Assembly (NCBI GenBank): GCA_031277045.1
Contig: JAISLX010000050.1
Location: 1 to 43,570, forward strand
DNA: 43,570 bases
Direction: 5' to 3'
Source of the DNA: Treponema sp.
Lineage (GTDB): Bacteria; Spirochaetota; Spirochaetia; Treponematales; Breznakiellaceae
Under the pieces are notes generated by a model that worked only from the letters and a program-made list of their open reading frames with translations, did no database searches and had not been told where the DNA came from. Numbering within the stretch: the first letter of the stretch is position 1; every line of letters begins with the position of its first letter. Shown piece after piece: positions 32,319 to 40,856 of the stretch. The translations under genes were made by a program, and so were the position numbers.

Positions 32319-32349
32319 GCCGCGCCAGGGCGCGGCGCCGTTAATTTTG
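32319..32349 (+). terminator. GC-rich hairpin between converging genes
   Basis: GCCGCGC (32319-32325) pairs with GCGCGGC (32330-32336), followed after a few bases by TTAATTTT. The T-run is displaced from the stem, so terminator function is only likely. Confidence 0.4.
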
Positions 32350-33558
32350 CCGGTAGTGTTCCAGAAAAACTCCCAGACGGTGCAGGGCATCCGACAGGGT
32401 GTCCTTGTCCGGAAGAAAAACAATACGAAAGTGATCCGGATCCTTCCAGTTAAAGCCCGTGCCGTGGACCAAAAGAATGCGCTGTTCCCGCAGCAGGTCC
32501 ATGATAAAACGCTCGTCATTGGAAATATTGAAACGCTGTATGTCAATTTTGGGGAAACAGTACAGGGCCCCGCGCGGTTCCACCACCGAAAGGCCGCCGA
32601 TGCTGTTCACCAGGCGCACCGCCGTGTCCCGCTGTTCTTTAAGGCGGCCTCCCGGAAGCACCAGATCGTTGATGCTCTGGTAGCCCCCCAGGGCGGTTTG
32701 AATGGCGTACTGGGCGGGCACGTTGGCGCAGAGCCGCATGTTGCAGAGCATCTCCAGCCCGTCTATGTACCCGGCGGCATCCTTCTTGTTCCCCGAAAGA
32801 ACCATCCAGCCGGAGCGGAAACCCGCGGCCCGGTAGGCCTTGCTCAGGCCATTAAACGTAACCGTTAGAATGTCCCCCGCGACAGACGCCATCATGATGT
32901 GCTGTGCCCCGTCGTAGGTGATCCGGCCGTAGATCTCGTCGGCGTAGACGATAAGCCCGTGTTCCCGCGCAATGGCGGCAATTCCTTCCAGCGTAGCCCG
33001 GCCGTAAACGGCCCCCGTGGGGTTGTTGGGGTTAATCACGACAATAGCTTTGGTCCGTTCAGTCAGCCTGGAGCGAATATCGTCCAAATCGGGATCCCAT
33101 CCGGCGCTTTCATCGCAGAAATAGTGCACCGCCTTTCCCCCCGCCAGGGTAACCGCGGCGGTCCACAGGGGGTAGTCTGGCATGGGGATAAGAACCTCGT
33201 CCCCGGTGTCCAAAAGCCCCTGCATGGCAATCATGATAAGTTCGCTTACCCCGTTGCCTATCCAGATGTCATCGATCTCCACATCCAGGATGCCTTTGGA
33301 CTGGAAATCCTGCATGACCGCTTTCCGCGCGGAAAAGAGGCCGCGGGAATCGCAGTAACCCTGGGCGTTGTGCAGGTTAATGATCATGTCGTGGATAATC
33401 TCGTCGGGGGCGTTAAACCCAAAGGACGCGGGATTCCCGATGTTCAGTTTAAGGATGCGGAACCCCTCGTCTTCCATGCGCTTGGCTTCTTTCAGCACTG
33501 GTCCCCGAATATCATAACAGACATTATCCAGCTTGGTGGATTTGTCAAAACTTTTCAT
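32341..33558 (-). CDS. Alanine/aspartate-type aminotransferase (AlaA-like, PLP fold type I)
   Basis: 405 residues; ATG 33558 overlaps the upstream stop (ATGA), and homology begins at MKSFDKSTKLDNVCYDIRGP. Visible: LKLNIGNPASFGF, the cofactor-phosphate region GNGVSELIMIAMQ, VINPNNPTGAVYG, ADEIYGRITYDG with the pyridine-binding Asp, and the PLP-Lys in GLSKAYRAAGFRSGWM. A C-terminal Arg in HFRIVFLP binds the substrate carboxylate. Closest to AlaA/AlaC glutamate-pyruvate aminotransferases; the exact substrate is inferred from the family. Note that pyruvate enzymes are also encoded elsewhere in the window. Confidence 0.92.
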   Translation of the reverse strand: MKSFDKSTKLDNVCYDIRGPVLKEAKRMEDEGFRILKLNIGNPASFGFNAPDEIIHDMIINLHNAQGYCDSRGLFSARKAVMQDFQSKGILDVEIDDIWIGNGVSELIMIAMQGLLDTGDEVLIPMPDYPLWTAAVTLAGGKAVHYFCDESAGWDPDLDDIRSRLTERTKAIVVINPNNPTGAVYGRATLEGIAAIAREHGLIVYADEIYGRITYDGAQHIMMASVAGDILTVTFNGLSKAYRAAGFRSGWMVLSGNKKDAAGYIDGLEMLCNMRLCANVPAQYAIQTALGGYQSINDLVLPGGRLKEQRDTAVRLVNSIGGLSVVEPRGALYCFPKIDIQRFNISNDERFIMDLLREQRILLVHGTGFNWKDPDHFRIVFLPDKDTLSDALHRLGVFLEHYRQN

Positions 33559-34424
33559 GTTGTACCATCCTGCGTCTGGTATATCCAATTTTCCGCGTCA
33601 TTGATATACCTCCGCACGATTGCTGCGTAAATCCCGGTTTCGGTTTTGGCAATCTCCCGTTCCCAGTTTTTCCGCCGTTTTAAAACACCGCGGATTCGCT
33701 CCCGCGCGGCGGCGGCTTCCTCCAGGAGCGAAGCGTCCGCGGTTTTGGAAAGATTATCCGCAAGAAACCACGCGGCCAGGGCTGCCACCACGGGGTCCCG
33801 GGCTTCCCGCGCAAGGAAGCTGAATTTTTCCCCCGCGTCCGGAAACCGCATTGCCAGCAGCAGGGAAAAACCGTGATACCAGGCGATCCACTGCCTTGAG
33901 CGGCTGCCGTTAAAAAAGGACGGAAAACTATTTCCAATATCCCCCTTGTCGCGGGCGGCGAAAAAACGCAGGGCCCCGTCGTAATCTTTAGCCAGGATAT
34001 GGGCGGCTCCAAAGGCAAGAGCGTTGCGTTCCACCAGGGCGGGTTTTGCCAGCGCAAGTCTGTTTTCCAGGTCCAGCACCGACCGGGTATCGGACATGAT
34101 CAGGCAGGTGTTCACAAAAAGCCGCGTTAAGCGCGCGGAATAGCGGCCCCGCCGCAGAAACCGGATTTCCAGATACGACAAAAGGGCCGGCCAGTCTTCG
34201 CGTTCAAGCAGACGGAAAAGTTTTTGGTTGAAAAGCCAGTAAATATCCAATGCGATAAGAACGGCGGCAAGGATCGCCGCCGGCAGCCGCAGGGACATCC
34301 ACGGGCCGCTGTCCCGAAAAGCAGACGAAATATCCCCCGAAATTATCATGGGCGCAAAAAAGATAACCGATATAAAAGTAGCGATGACAAAATTAAAAAA
34401 AAGGAAAATAAATTTGAACCTCAA
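33555..34424 (-). CDS. Hypothetical membrane protein with two N-terminal helices
   Basis: 289 residues with a TTG start at 34424, chosen because AGGAGA lies 8 bases upstream; a longer frame to 34691 shows no sensible protein. Two membrane helices (residues about 5-27 and 42-63) are followed by a soluble helical domain with TPR-like alternation (YLEIRFLRRGRYSARLTRLF, ALAFGAAHILAKDYDGALRF, AALAAWFLADNLSKTADASL). The domain would face the cytoplasm. Coupled by an ATGA overlap to the aminotransferase gene. I do not recognise a named family; a TPR-like spirochaete-specific protein is likely. Confidence 0.8.
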   Translation of the reverse strand: MRFKFIFLFFNFVIATFISVIFFAPMIISGDISSAFRDSGPWMSLRLPAAILAAVLIALDIYWLFNQKLFRLLEREDWPALLSYLEIRFLRRGRYSARLTRLFVNTCLIMSDTRSVLDLENRLALAKPALVERNALAFGAAHILAKDYDGALRFFAARDKGDIGNSFPSFFNGSRSRQWIAWYHGFSLLLAMRFPDAGEKFSFLAREARDPVVAALAAWFLADNLSKTADASLLEEAAAARERIRGVLKRRKNWEREIAKTETGIYAAIVRRYINDAENWIYQTQDGTT

Positions 34425-34792
34425 AAAGAATTCTCCTGTACCAAGAGGCTGCGCTGCGCCAAAGTTTGGGGCAGCCCCGTATTTTTTTAACAGCGGAGGC
34501 TTTCCCAAAATTTCAGTTTTTGGGAAGACAAGCGAAGCTTGCCAGGCTGCCCTGAATTTGTATGAAAAAGCGGACTTTGGACCGCTTTTTCGCTTAACAA
34601 TAGCGAAGAACGTGGATTTCGTCAGGGAATTCACGTCCTGTGGAGACCCGGAACCGGCCCTTGACCAGCAAAAAACCAGCCGGGTTGTCAAACAAGGCCG
34701 GGGAACGGGGAACCCATGACAAATTCCATGATAGAAGATTGGAAAGTTCTGTCAATAACAGGTTCCAGAACGCGGAAGCCGGAGAATTATTG
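34425..34792. other. 368-base divergent intergenic region with terminator-like hairpins
   Basis: No gene is supported. On the plus strand GGCTGC (34447) pairs with GCAGCC (34470) and is followed by CCGTATTTTTTT. AAAAAGCGG (34565-34573) pairs with CCGCTTTTT (34582-34590). TTCCCAAAA and TTTTTGGGAA also form a stem (about 34500-34524). Their presence between divergent genes suggests a regulated leader for the HD-GYP gene or remnants of a lost gene. Confidence 0.5.
34565..34591 (+). terminator. Bidirectional terminator-like hairpin upstream of the HD-GYP gene
   Basis: Nine-base perfect arms AAAAAGCGG and CCGCTTTTT around an 8-base loop; A-run and T-run on opposite sides would allow function in both directions. 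Confidence 0.55.
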
Positions 34793-35932
34793 ATGAAAAT
34801 TTATGCTGTTAAAGACATTCCGCCCAACTGCTTTTTTACCGAACCCGTATACCTGGACGGCGAATTTATGCTTGCCGCGCCGGAAATGCCCTTTACGAAA
34901 GAACTTATTCAAATTTTGTCGGACTGGGATTTTCGGGAAGTTTTGAGCGAAGGGGAGCCCAGGGAAAGCTATTTTGACAAGCCAAGGGAAGAAGGGGGGG
35001 CGTTTATTAACCAGGCCCAGGCTGCCGCCCTGGCGGACGCGGAAAAAATAAAATGGGCGGGGAATTTTTGCCGTGAATTAATGGTCTATGTAAACGACCT
35101 TTTTTCCGCGATCTTTATGGGGGAACCTGTCAGTTTTAACCGGGCGGCGGAACGGGTAAAGGGTTTTCTGGACCGGATCCGGGAGGATCAGCGTTACCTG
35201 CTGCGGGCGCTTAAAGACATGGAAAGCGCCAAGGAAGATTACCTTATCGCCCACACGGTAAAATCGACAATTATCGCCATTATCATCGGATTCTACATCA
35301 AGCTGCCCCAGCACAGGCTTGTTGAACTTGGAGTCGCGGCCTTGTTCCACGAAACCGGCATGATCAAACTCCCCGTGAAGGTTTACCTTAATCCCCGCGC
35401 CTTGTCCCCGGCGGAATGGAAGATAATTTACGCCCACCCCATTTTGGGCTACAACACCCTTAAAAAATACGGCTTTCCCCCGGCCGTAAGTTTAGCCGCC
35501 TTGGAACACCACGAGCGGGAAAACGGCGCCGGTTATCCCCGGCGCCTTACCGCCGGCAAAATCAGCCTGTACGCCAAAATTATCGCCGTGGCCTGTTCCT
35601 ACGATGGCATTTCCTCCTCCCGGTCCTACCGGGAAGTCCAGGGCGAATACACAGGAATAGTAGAGTTGCTTAAAAACGAGGAAAAGCAGTATGATGACAT
35701 TATTATTCGTGCGCTGGTTTATTCCCTTTCAATTTACCCCATCGGGCTTTACGTCCTGCTTTCCAACGGGGAAAAAGGGCAGGTGGTGGATGTTAACCCC
35801 GAAAACCCCCGCTTTCCCATAGTGCAGATTTTTGGGGAACAGGACCCCGGCGGGAAAAACAAAACATTGGAAACTTCCCCGGAAGGCCCGCGGATCCTCC
35901 GGCCCCTTACCCGCGAGGAGATCGGTAACTGA
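34793..35932 (+). CDS. Degenerate HD-GYP domain protein
   Basis: 379 residues from ATG 34793 (GGAG 8 bases upstream). The N-terminal 150 residues are an unrecognised helical domain. The HD-GYP domain spans about 155-330. The usual LHDIGK is FHETGM here (Asp to Glu, Lys to Met) and the metal-binding VADxxD is VACSYD (Asp to Cys). The motifs AHPILG, EHHERENGAGYP and SSSRSYRE are kept. HD-GYP enzymes hydrolyse cyclic di-GMP; with two altered metal ligands this one may be weakly active or a c-di-GMP-binding regulator. The C-terminal 50 residues hold a small beta domain (PIGLYVLLSNGEKGQVVDVN). No membrane segment. Its stop overlaps the next start (TGATG). Confidence 0.88.
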   Translation: MKIYAVKDIPPNCFFTEPVYLDGEFMLAAPEMPFTKELIQILSDWDFREVLSEGEPRESYFDKPREEGGAFINQAQAAALADAEKIKWAGNFCRELMVYVNDLFSAIFMGEPVSFNRAAERVKGFLDRIREDQRYLLRALKDMESAKEDYLIAHTVKSTIIAIIIGFYIKLPQHRLVELGVAALFHETGMIKLPVKVYLNPRALSPAEWKIIYAHPILGYNTLKKYGFPPAVSLAALEHHERENGAGYPRRLTAGKISLYAKIIAVACSYDGISSSRSYREVQGEYTGIVELLKNEEKQYDDIIIRALVYSLSIYPIGLYVLLSNGEKGQVVDVNPENPRFPIVQIFGEQDPGGKNKTLETSPEGPRILRPLTREEIGN

Positions 35933-37290
35933 TGGACGAACTTACCCCGTTAGCCAGTTTGTGGCCGTGGATACTGGCTATTTTTGTCATTGTCGTGCTG
36001 GGAAGCTTCTTTGCCCTCATCGAGATGGCCTTTGGTTCCATCCGCAAGGGCCGCCTGCGTTCCCTGGCCGAGGGGGGGGACCAGAGCTGTCTGCGGGCGC
36101 TGGAGGCGGCCGGCGATGCGGGGTTCTACCTGCAGGTATGCCGAATCTGGATTGCCGTTTTGTGGATCCTGGCGGGCGTGCTGGGGGGCTTTTTGGTCCG
36201 GCCCCTGGGGGATGATATCCTCGCGTCAGTGGGGACAGAGTTTCTGGGGGATCTGGCCGCCGCCGCGGCGGTAATCCTGATTCTGAGTCTGGCGGTAGTG
36301 GTTCTGGGGATATTCATCCCCCGGATCATCGCCGCCGCCGCCCCGGAAAAGGTAATCGCCCGGTTCCTTCCCGCCGTCCGCCTTTTTTCCCTGCCCTGCC
36401 GGCCCCTGCTGGGTTTTTACGGCCTTATCAACACCGCCGCCCGGCGGCTTTTTCACCTGGACAAGGCGGAAACCACGGGCATGACAGAGGACGAACTGCG
36501 GGGAGCCCTGGCGGAGGGGGAAAAATCCGGGGTGGTGGAAAGCAAAGAGCGCACCATGGTGGAAGGGGTCTTTTACCTGGGGGACCGCCCCGCCGGAGCT
36601 TTTATGACCCACCGTTCGGAAATTGAGTGGCTGGATATTCACGCGAGCCCCCAGGAAATTCGGGAACTCATTCAGAAAGGACAGAACCAGGGCTGTTTCC
36701 CCGTGGCGGAAGATACGCTGGACAATATCCTGGGGGCTCTGTACCGGGAGGATCTTCTCCGCGCCCTGGTGGAAGACCCGTCCTGGGAATTTCGGCAGGA
36801 TCTTGACCAGGGCCTAAAAATCCTTATCCGCAGGGTATCCTTTATTCCGGAGACCATGTCCGCCCTTAAAGCTTTTGAGGCGTTTCGCAGGGGAAACACG
36901 GATTACCTGTTTGTGATGGACGAATACGGCGGATTTTCCGGTATTTTGTCTGTCCGGGACCTGGTTGAAGAGATTGTGGGAGAATTTTCCGCCGCCGCCG
37001 GGGAAGACGAGGAGATCCGCCCCCAGGAAGGCGGCGGCTGGATCGCCGGGGGCAGCGTTAATATTGACGACGCCATCAAAGTGCTGGGGCTGGACAGCCT
37101 GGCGGAAGAGGATCACCCGGATTTTCACACTCTGGCGGGTTTTATCCTGTCCATCGCGGAAGAAATACCCCGGCCAGGGGCCCGTTTTGTGTACGGAAAC
37201 TTCGAATTCAAAATTTTGAACATGGACGGCAACCGGATCGACCGGGTACTCATATCCCCGCTGAAAGAACCGGCCTTGCTGCCCTCGTAA
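35932..37290 (+). CDS. CNNM/CBS/CorC_HlyC-domain membrane protein (hemolysin-like)
   Basis: 452 residues. An N-terminal CNNM (DUF21) membrane domain with about four helices occupies residues 10-185 (FVIVVLGSFFALIEMAFGSI at the first helix). It is followed by a signature cytosolic linker (MTEDELRGALAEGEKSGVVE and MVEGVFYLGDRPAGAFMTHR) and two CBS domains (residues about 205-350, FVMDEYGGFSGILSVRDLVE). The C-terminal CorC_HlyC domain has GGGWIAGGSVNIDDAIKVLG and FILSIAEEIPRPGARFVYGN. The family handles Mg2+/Co2+ efflux or related ion transport; hemolysin is a historical name. Coupled to the HD-GYP gene by a one-base overlap. Confidence 0.92.
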   Translation: MDELTPLASLWPWILAIFVIVVLGSFFALIEMAFGSIRKGRLRSLAEGGDQSCLRALEAAGDAGFYLQVCRIWIAVLWILAGVLGGFLVRPLGDDILASVGTEFLGDLAAAAAVILILSLAVVVLGIFIPRIIAAAAPEKVIARFLPAVRLFSLPCRPLLGFYGLINTAARRLFHLDKAETTGMTEDELRGALAEGEKSGVVESKERTMVEGVFYLGDRPAGAFMTHRSEIEWLDIHASPQEIRELIQKGQNQGCFPVAEDTLDNILGALYREDLLRALVEDPSWEFRQDLDQGLKILIRRVSFIPETMSALKAFEAFRRGNTDYLFVMDEYGGFSGILSVRDLVEEIVGEFSAAAGEDEEIRPQEGGGWIAGGSVNIDDAIKVLGLDSLAEEDHPDFHTLAGFILSIAEEIPRPGARFVYGNFEFKILNMDGNRIDRVLISPLKEPALLPS

Positions 37291-37331
37291 ACCCGCCGGC
37301 CCGGCGCGTTCCCCAAAATCCAGGCGGATTT

Positions 37332-38615
37332 TCAGGTAGATGCGGGAACATCTTCGCGCGTCTGCCCTGTATCAGGCGCCGCGATTCGTCCGCGGTAAAG
37401 TTCCTTGGGGTACACCGTAAGGCCCAGCCGCTTTTCAATCAGGGCAAGACGGCGCATTTCCACCTCGTCCCCTATGCTTACCATAACCCCCCGTTTTCCC
37501 GCCCGTCCGGTACGGCCCGCCCGGTGGGTGTAGAGATCGGCCTCCGGGGGTACGTCCAGGGCGATTACGTGGGTAATTCCCGGTATATCAAGGCCCCGTG
37601 CGGCCAGATCGCTGGAAACCAGCACCCGTATCCTGCCCGCACGGAACGCGGTAACCGCTTCGCGGCGCCGTTTTTTTTCCATGCGGCCGTAAAGGGCGGC
37701 GGCGGACAGGTGGTCCAGGCGGGAAACAATATGTTCCGCGTCCCAGGAACGTCCGGTAAAAACCAGGGCCTTCGCGGGTTTTACTGCCGCCAAAAAAGAA
37801 CGGAGGGTTTCCGCTTTCCGGCGGCTCTCGCTCCAAATGGCCCAGTGCTGGATCCGTTCCCGCAGAATCTCCCGCTCATCGGTTTCGACAAGCATCATGT
37901 CCTTCCCCATAAAGGGAAGCAGAGCTTCCATGTTTTTCAGGGACAGGGTGGCGGAACAGGCGGCGCGGACAAAGCCCGGACTTTCGTTTTTCCGGTTCCG
38001 GCTAATAAATTCCAGAAGTTCCAGTGTTTCCCCCCGCAGGTCATCCGCCGCAAGCCGGTCCCCTTCGTCAAACACCAGGGAACGGAGGGCGCCGAATCTG
38101 AGCTTTCCCATTTTGGCCAGAAGAAGGATCCTGCCGGGATTCCCCGCGACCACGCCGGGACGGTCTTTTTTCAGCGTCTCGATCTGCCGTTTAAGATTCC
38201 CCGACCCGATAAGGAGCCCGGTTGACGGAAGCGCTCCCCCGGCCGGGCTGCCCGCCGGATCCTCCTGCGAAACCTGGCTGCCCAGCGGAAGCGCGGGCGC
38301 GCCAAGCAAGAAATCCGCCTCGGCCCTGATCTGGGAACACAATTCACAGGTGGGGGCAAGGACCAGAATCGCGGGCCCTGCGTATCCGCCCGGCGTCCCC
38401 GGAACCGGACGGGCCCCGGCAATAAGCCGCTGAACCAGGGGAATAAGGTAGGCGAAGGTTTTGCCCGTTCCGGTGGCGGAACGAAAGGCCACAGACCGGC
38501 CTTCCAGCAGTTCCGGTATGATTTTTTGCTGAATATCCGTAGGTCTATGTATATTCCGCTCCTCAAGACGGGAGGAAAAGAAGGGCGAAACGCCAAGTTC
38601 TCCAAACGTTACCAC
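37332..38615 (-). CDS. DEAD-box-type RNA helicase with DEGD motif II
   Basis: 427 residues. Q-motif region FGELGVSPFFSSRLEERNIHR, motif I RSATGTGKTFAYLIPL, Ia APTCELCSQ, II VFDEGDRLAADD (DEGD instead of DEAD), III CSATLS, V SSDLAARGLDIPGITHVI and VI HRAGRTGRAG. It unwinds short RNA duplexes in ribosome assembly or mRNA decay; a specific role is not readable. The middle (residues about 95-150) carries a Pro/Gly-rich insertion. GTG at 38615 is the only reasonable start: its GAGG is only one base away, but a -10 box ends 5 bases upstream, so a leaderless message is likely. Confidence 0.9.
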   Translation of the reverse strand: MVTFGELGVSPFFSSRLEERNIHRPTDIQQKIIPELLEGRSVAFRSATGTGKTFAYLIPLVQRLIAGARPVPGTPGGYAGPAILVLAPTCELCSQIRAEADFLLGAPALPLGSQVSQEDPAGSPAGGALPSTGLLIGSGNLKRQIETLKKDRPGVVAGNPGRILLLAKMGKLRFGALRSLVFDEGDRLAADDLRGETLELLEFISRNRKNESPGFVRAACSATLSLKNMEALLPFMGKDMMLVETDEREILRERIQHWAIWSESRRKAETLRSFLAAVKPAKALVFTGRSWDAEHIVSRLDHLSAAALYGRMEKKRRREAVTAFRAGRIRVLVSSDLAARGLDIPGITHVIALDVPPEADLYTHRAGRTGRAGKRGVMVSIGDEVEMRRLALIEKRLGLTVYPKELYRGRIAAPDTGQTREDVPAST

Positions 38616-38620
38616 ACCTC

Positions 38621-38649
38621 ACTATAAACGCGGGGAGGGGAAAAGTGAA
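38621..38649 (-). promoter_or_regulatory. Promoter of the helicase gene, predicted leaderless
   Basis: On the minus strand TTCACT (38649-38644), 17 bases, TATAGT (38626-38621), then five bases to GTG 38615. The predicted transcript start coincides with the start codon. Confidence 0.5.
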
Positions 38650-39006
38650 GGGAACGCGAATACGGCGAAACTACTTTGGGGCAGGCCCTGAACTGCCAAA
38701 GTGGTCCCAATTTTTTTGTTCAATGCCCCCTGTCCAAAACACATCCGCTGCCGGCCAAAAATTCCCGGTCTTTTTCCGCCCATTCTCCAGGCGTGTCATT
38801 ATGGCCCATGATACTTCTCTTATGACCCACCAGGTATGTTTTGACCCAAAAATGTTTCCCGCCCTGCAGGAAAAAGACGCGGTGGGACCGAATCCTCCGG
38901 TCAGGACCGGCGGCGGAGGGCCTTGAGGCTGCGCTAACTCCTTGTGGTATAAGGAATTACGTTACATGCCTGTTTTTTTGCCGCGAAACACGAAAAAAGG
39001 TCAAAG
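38650..39006. other. Intergenic region upstream of hsp20, no convincing gene
   Basis: Short frames here lack homology. Arms ACTTTGGGGCAG (38673-38684) and CTGCCAAAGT (38693-38702) fold with a bulge; TTGGG/CCCAA (38676/38706) plus seven T at 38711 make a terminator-like alternative. TTGAGG (38923) and TATAAG (38948) could be a weak second promoter, but the 19-base spacing is long. The region could hold activator sites for the sigma-54 promoter downstream. Confidence 0.4.
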
Positions 39007-39024
39007 TTGGCACGGTTTTTGCAT
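39007..39024 (+). promoter_or_regulatory. Sigma-54 (-24/-12) promoter upstream of hsp20
   Basis: TTGGCACGGTTTTTGCAT matches the RpoN consensus YTGGCACGrNNNTTGCW at every fixed base: TGGCAC (39008-39013), five bases, TTGCAT (39019-39024). The predicted start near 39035 gives a leader of about 190 bases to hsp20. An activator ATPase would be required for transcription. Confidence 0.72.
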
Positions 39025-39223
39025 ATCTATAGGTGTTGACGGGAAAAACGGAAACCACAGGCCCCACAGGGGCCGGGGTTCCAGGACGGGCCATGAAACC
39101 CCGTTGGGGCGCCGGGTATCCGGCTTGGCCTTCCCCGGACGCCGTGAGGTTCCAAGGGTATTCCGAAAGGATACCACAGGAACCGGGTCCGGAAATTAAT
39201 GCCCGCCGAACAGGAGTTATGCC

Positions 39224-39691
39224 ATGAAAGCTTTAACCATGTACCGCCCCCTTAACATCGGAGACGCGCTGAGCGATTTTGATCACTATCTGGAATCCTT
39301 CTTTGGGGATTCCGCGCTGACCCCGGTTGAACGGGTTTTCAACCGCCTTCCCGCGGTGGATGTGCGGGAGAAAGAAGACGCCTACATTCTGGAGGCGGAA
39401 CTGCCCGGCTATGACGAAAAAGATATTCAGGTTCATGTGGACGGCGGGAATCTTACCATCGAGTCCCGGCAGAACGAGGAAAAGGAGCGGAAGGAAAACG
39501 GCAAGGACGCCAAAAACGGCGCCTATCTGATCCGGGAACGCCGGACCAGCTCTTTTAGCCGTTCCTTCAAACTGCCGGATAACGCCGACCCCGAGCAGGT
39601 AAACGCCACCTTCAAGAACGGCATCCTGAGCATGGAGATCAAAAAACGGAGCGAAGCCCAGAAGCGGCTTATCCGGATCAACGCCCAATAA
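39224..39691 (+). CDS. Small heat-shock protein Hsp20 (alpha-crystallin family)
   Basis: 155 residues; AGGAG lies 7 bases before ATG 39224. The N-terminus (MKALTMYRPLNIGDALSDFD) is followed by the alpha-crystallin domain, residues about 45-140: PAVDVREKEDAYILEAELPG, LTIESRQNEE, SFSRSFKLPDNADPEQVNAT and the hallmark FKNGILSMEIKK (a GxLxxxxxK box). Cytoplasmic ATP-independent holdase that keeps unfolding proteins soluble. The C-terminal IxI anchor appears as IRI. Single gene behind the sigma-54 promoter, an unusual control for Hsp20. Confidence 0.94.
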   Translation: MKALTMYRPLNIGDALSDFDHYLESFFGDSALTPVERVFNRLPAVDVREKEDAYILEAELPGYDEKDIQVHVDGGNLTIESRQNEEKERKENGKDAKNGAYLIRERRTSSFSRSFKLPDNADPEQVNATFKNGILSMEIKKRSEAQKRLIRINAQ

Positions 39692-39878
39692 ACGCGCGGC
39701 GGAGTTTGCTCCGTGATCCGAACCGCCCCCGGCGGTCTGTTGCGCCCGCGAGTGTTACGTGTGCGGCGCGGCAAACCGCCGGGGCATTTTTTTGCCCTGC
39801 GCCGGAAACCCGCAGCGATTTTACCGGAGGTCCGCAGGACCGCGCGAAAACCCCGCCGGACGGCGCGACAGCCCGGGA

Positions 39879-40766
39879 CTACAGTTTCCCCTCCACCCAG
39901 TTGTTGATAAGGCGCCGGGATACGGAACCGGGGCCGGGAAGTTTGGGAAGGGCGCCGGCTTTGAACCAGCGGGCGTCCAGAATCTCCCTGCCGTCGGGCC
40001 GGATGTCCCCGCCGGCATACCGGGCGGTAAAACCCAGCATAAGGGAGTTGGGGAAGGGCCAGGGCTGGCTGGCGGCGTAGCGGATATCTTTTACTTCCAG
40101 GCCAACTTCTTCGCGGATTTCCCTGACCGCGGTGGCCTCCAGATTTTCCCCGGCTTCGTTAAAGCCCGCGATAAGGCTGTAGACTCCCTCCGCGAATGCG
40201 CGGTTATGGGCCAGCAGGGCTTCGCCTCTGTCGTTGATAACGATGGTGATTACCGCCGGCGATATGCGGGGATATTCCCGTCTGCCGCAGCAGGGACAAA
40301 GCCGGGCAACTTCGTCGGGGGCATCGGCATTTTTTGCCCCGCAGCTGCCGCAGTAAACTGAATCCCGCCGCCATTGGGCCACGTGATAGGCCCGGAACAG
40401 CCGCCCCGCCGGGCCCGCGGTTTCCCCGGTGGTTTCTCCGGCGCCGATCAGGGAGAGGCCCTGCCGCACGGGAAGGGCCCGCCAGCGGGGGGGCAGGGCG
40501 CGGCCGTCTTCCAGCGAGAAACCCCGTATCGTACCGGGGGTATCCAGCGCGGGGATCTCAAAGCTGTCAATGCCGGAACGGTCCGCTACGGCGCCGGGGG
40601 ATTCCGCGGCCATGCCGCGAATATCATCGAGAAGTTCCACCGGAAGCCCCAGCGCCAGATCGGCGTCGGGAATATCCTCCCTAAGCAGAATCGAGTCCTT
40701 TTGAAACACATACGCACAACCGGCCGTGCAATCAGCCGCGCGCCGTCCGCTGGTAGTGGAACTCAC
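39879..40766 (-). CDS. nudC: NAD(H) pyrophosphatase / NAD-decapping NudC-like
   Basis: 295 residues from GTG 40766, which has a GGGAGGGG ribosome-binding site 4 bases upstream; the in-frame ATG at 40829 has none. The zinc ribbon has CGSCGAKNADAPDEVARLC and CPCCG (four Cys). The Nudix box is GFNEAGENLEATAVREIREE followed by VGL, the pattern GX5EX7REUXEEXGU. It is followed by SQPWPFPNSLMLGF, the SQPWPFPxS signature that separates NudC-type enzymes from other Nudix proteins. Hydrolyses NADH to NMNH and AMP and can remove NAD caps from RNA. Divergent from the next gene. Confidence 0.94.
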   Translation of the reverse strand: MSSTTSGRRAADCTAGCAYVFQKDSILLREDIPDADLALGLPVELLDDIRGMAAESPGAVADRSGIDSFEIPALDTPGTIRGFSLEDGRALPPRWRALPVRQGLSLIGAGETTGETAGPAGRLFRAYHVAQWRRDSVYCGSCGAKNADAPDEVARLCPCCGRREYPRISPAVITIVINDRGEALLAHNRAFAEGVYSLIAGFNEAGENLEATAVREIREEVGLEVKDIRYAASQPWPFPNSLMLGFTARYAGGDIRPDGREILDARWFKAGALPKLPGPGSVSRRLINNWVEGKL

Positions 40767-40820
40767 AACGCCCCTCCCGCGTGTTATGGTATCCCCGCGG
40801 GGTGGAAGATTCAATCTTCG

Positions 40821-40850
40821 TTGCCCCATTCGCGGCCGGAGTGTTATAGT
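40821..40850 (+). promoter_or_regulatory. Promoter of the 136-residue gene, predicted leaderless
   Basis: TTGCCC (40821-40826), 18 bases, TATAGT (40845-40850), then six bases to ATG 40857, with no ribosome-binding site in between. The -10 is identical to that of the helicase gene. Confidence 0.5.
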
Positions 40851-40856
40851 GGATAT

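Noticed and set aside
38645..38926. 93-codon frame starting GTG with a GGAGGGG upstream
   Set aside because: Composition is not protein-like, it overlaps the helicase promoter and terminator-like structures, and it matches no family I know.
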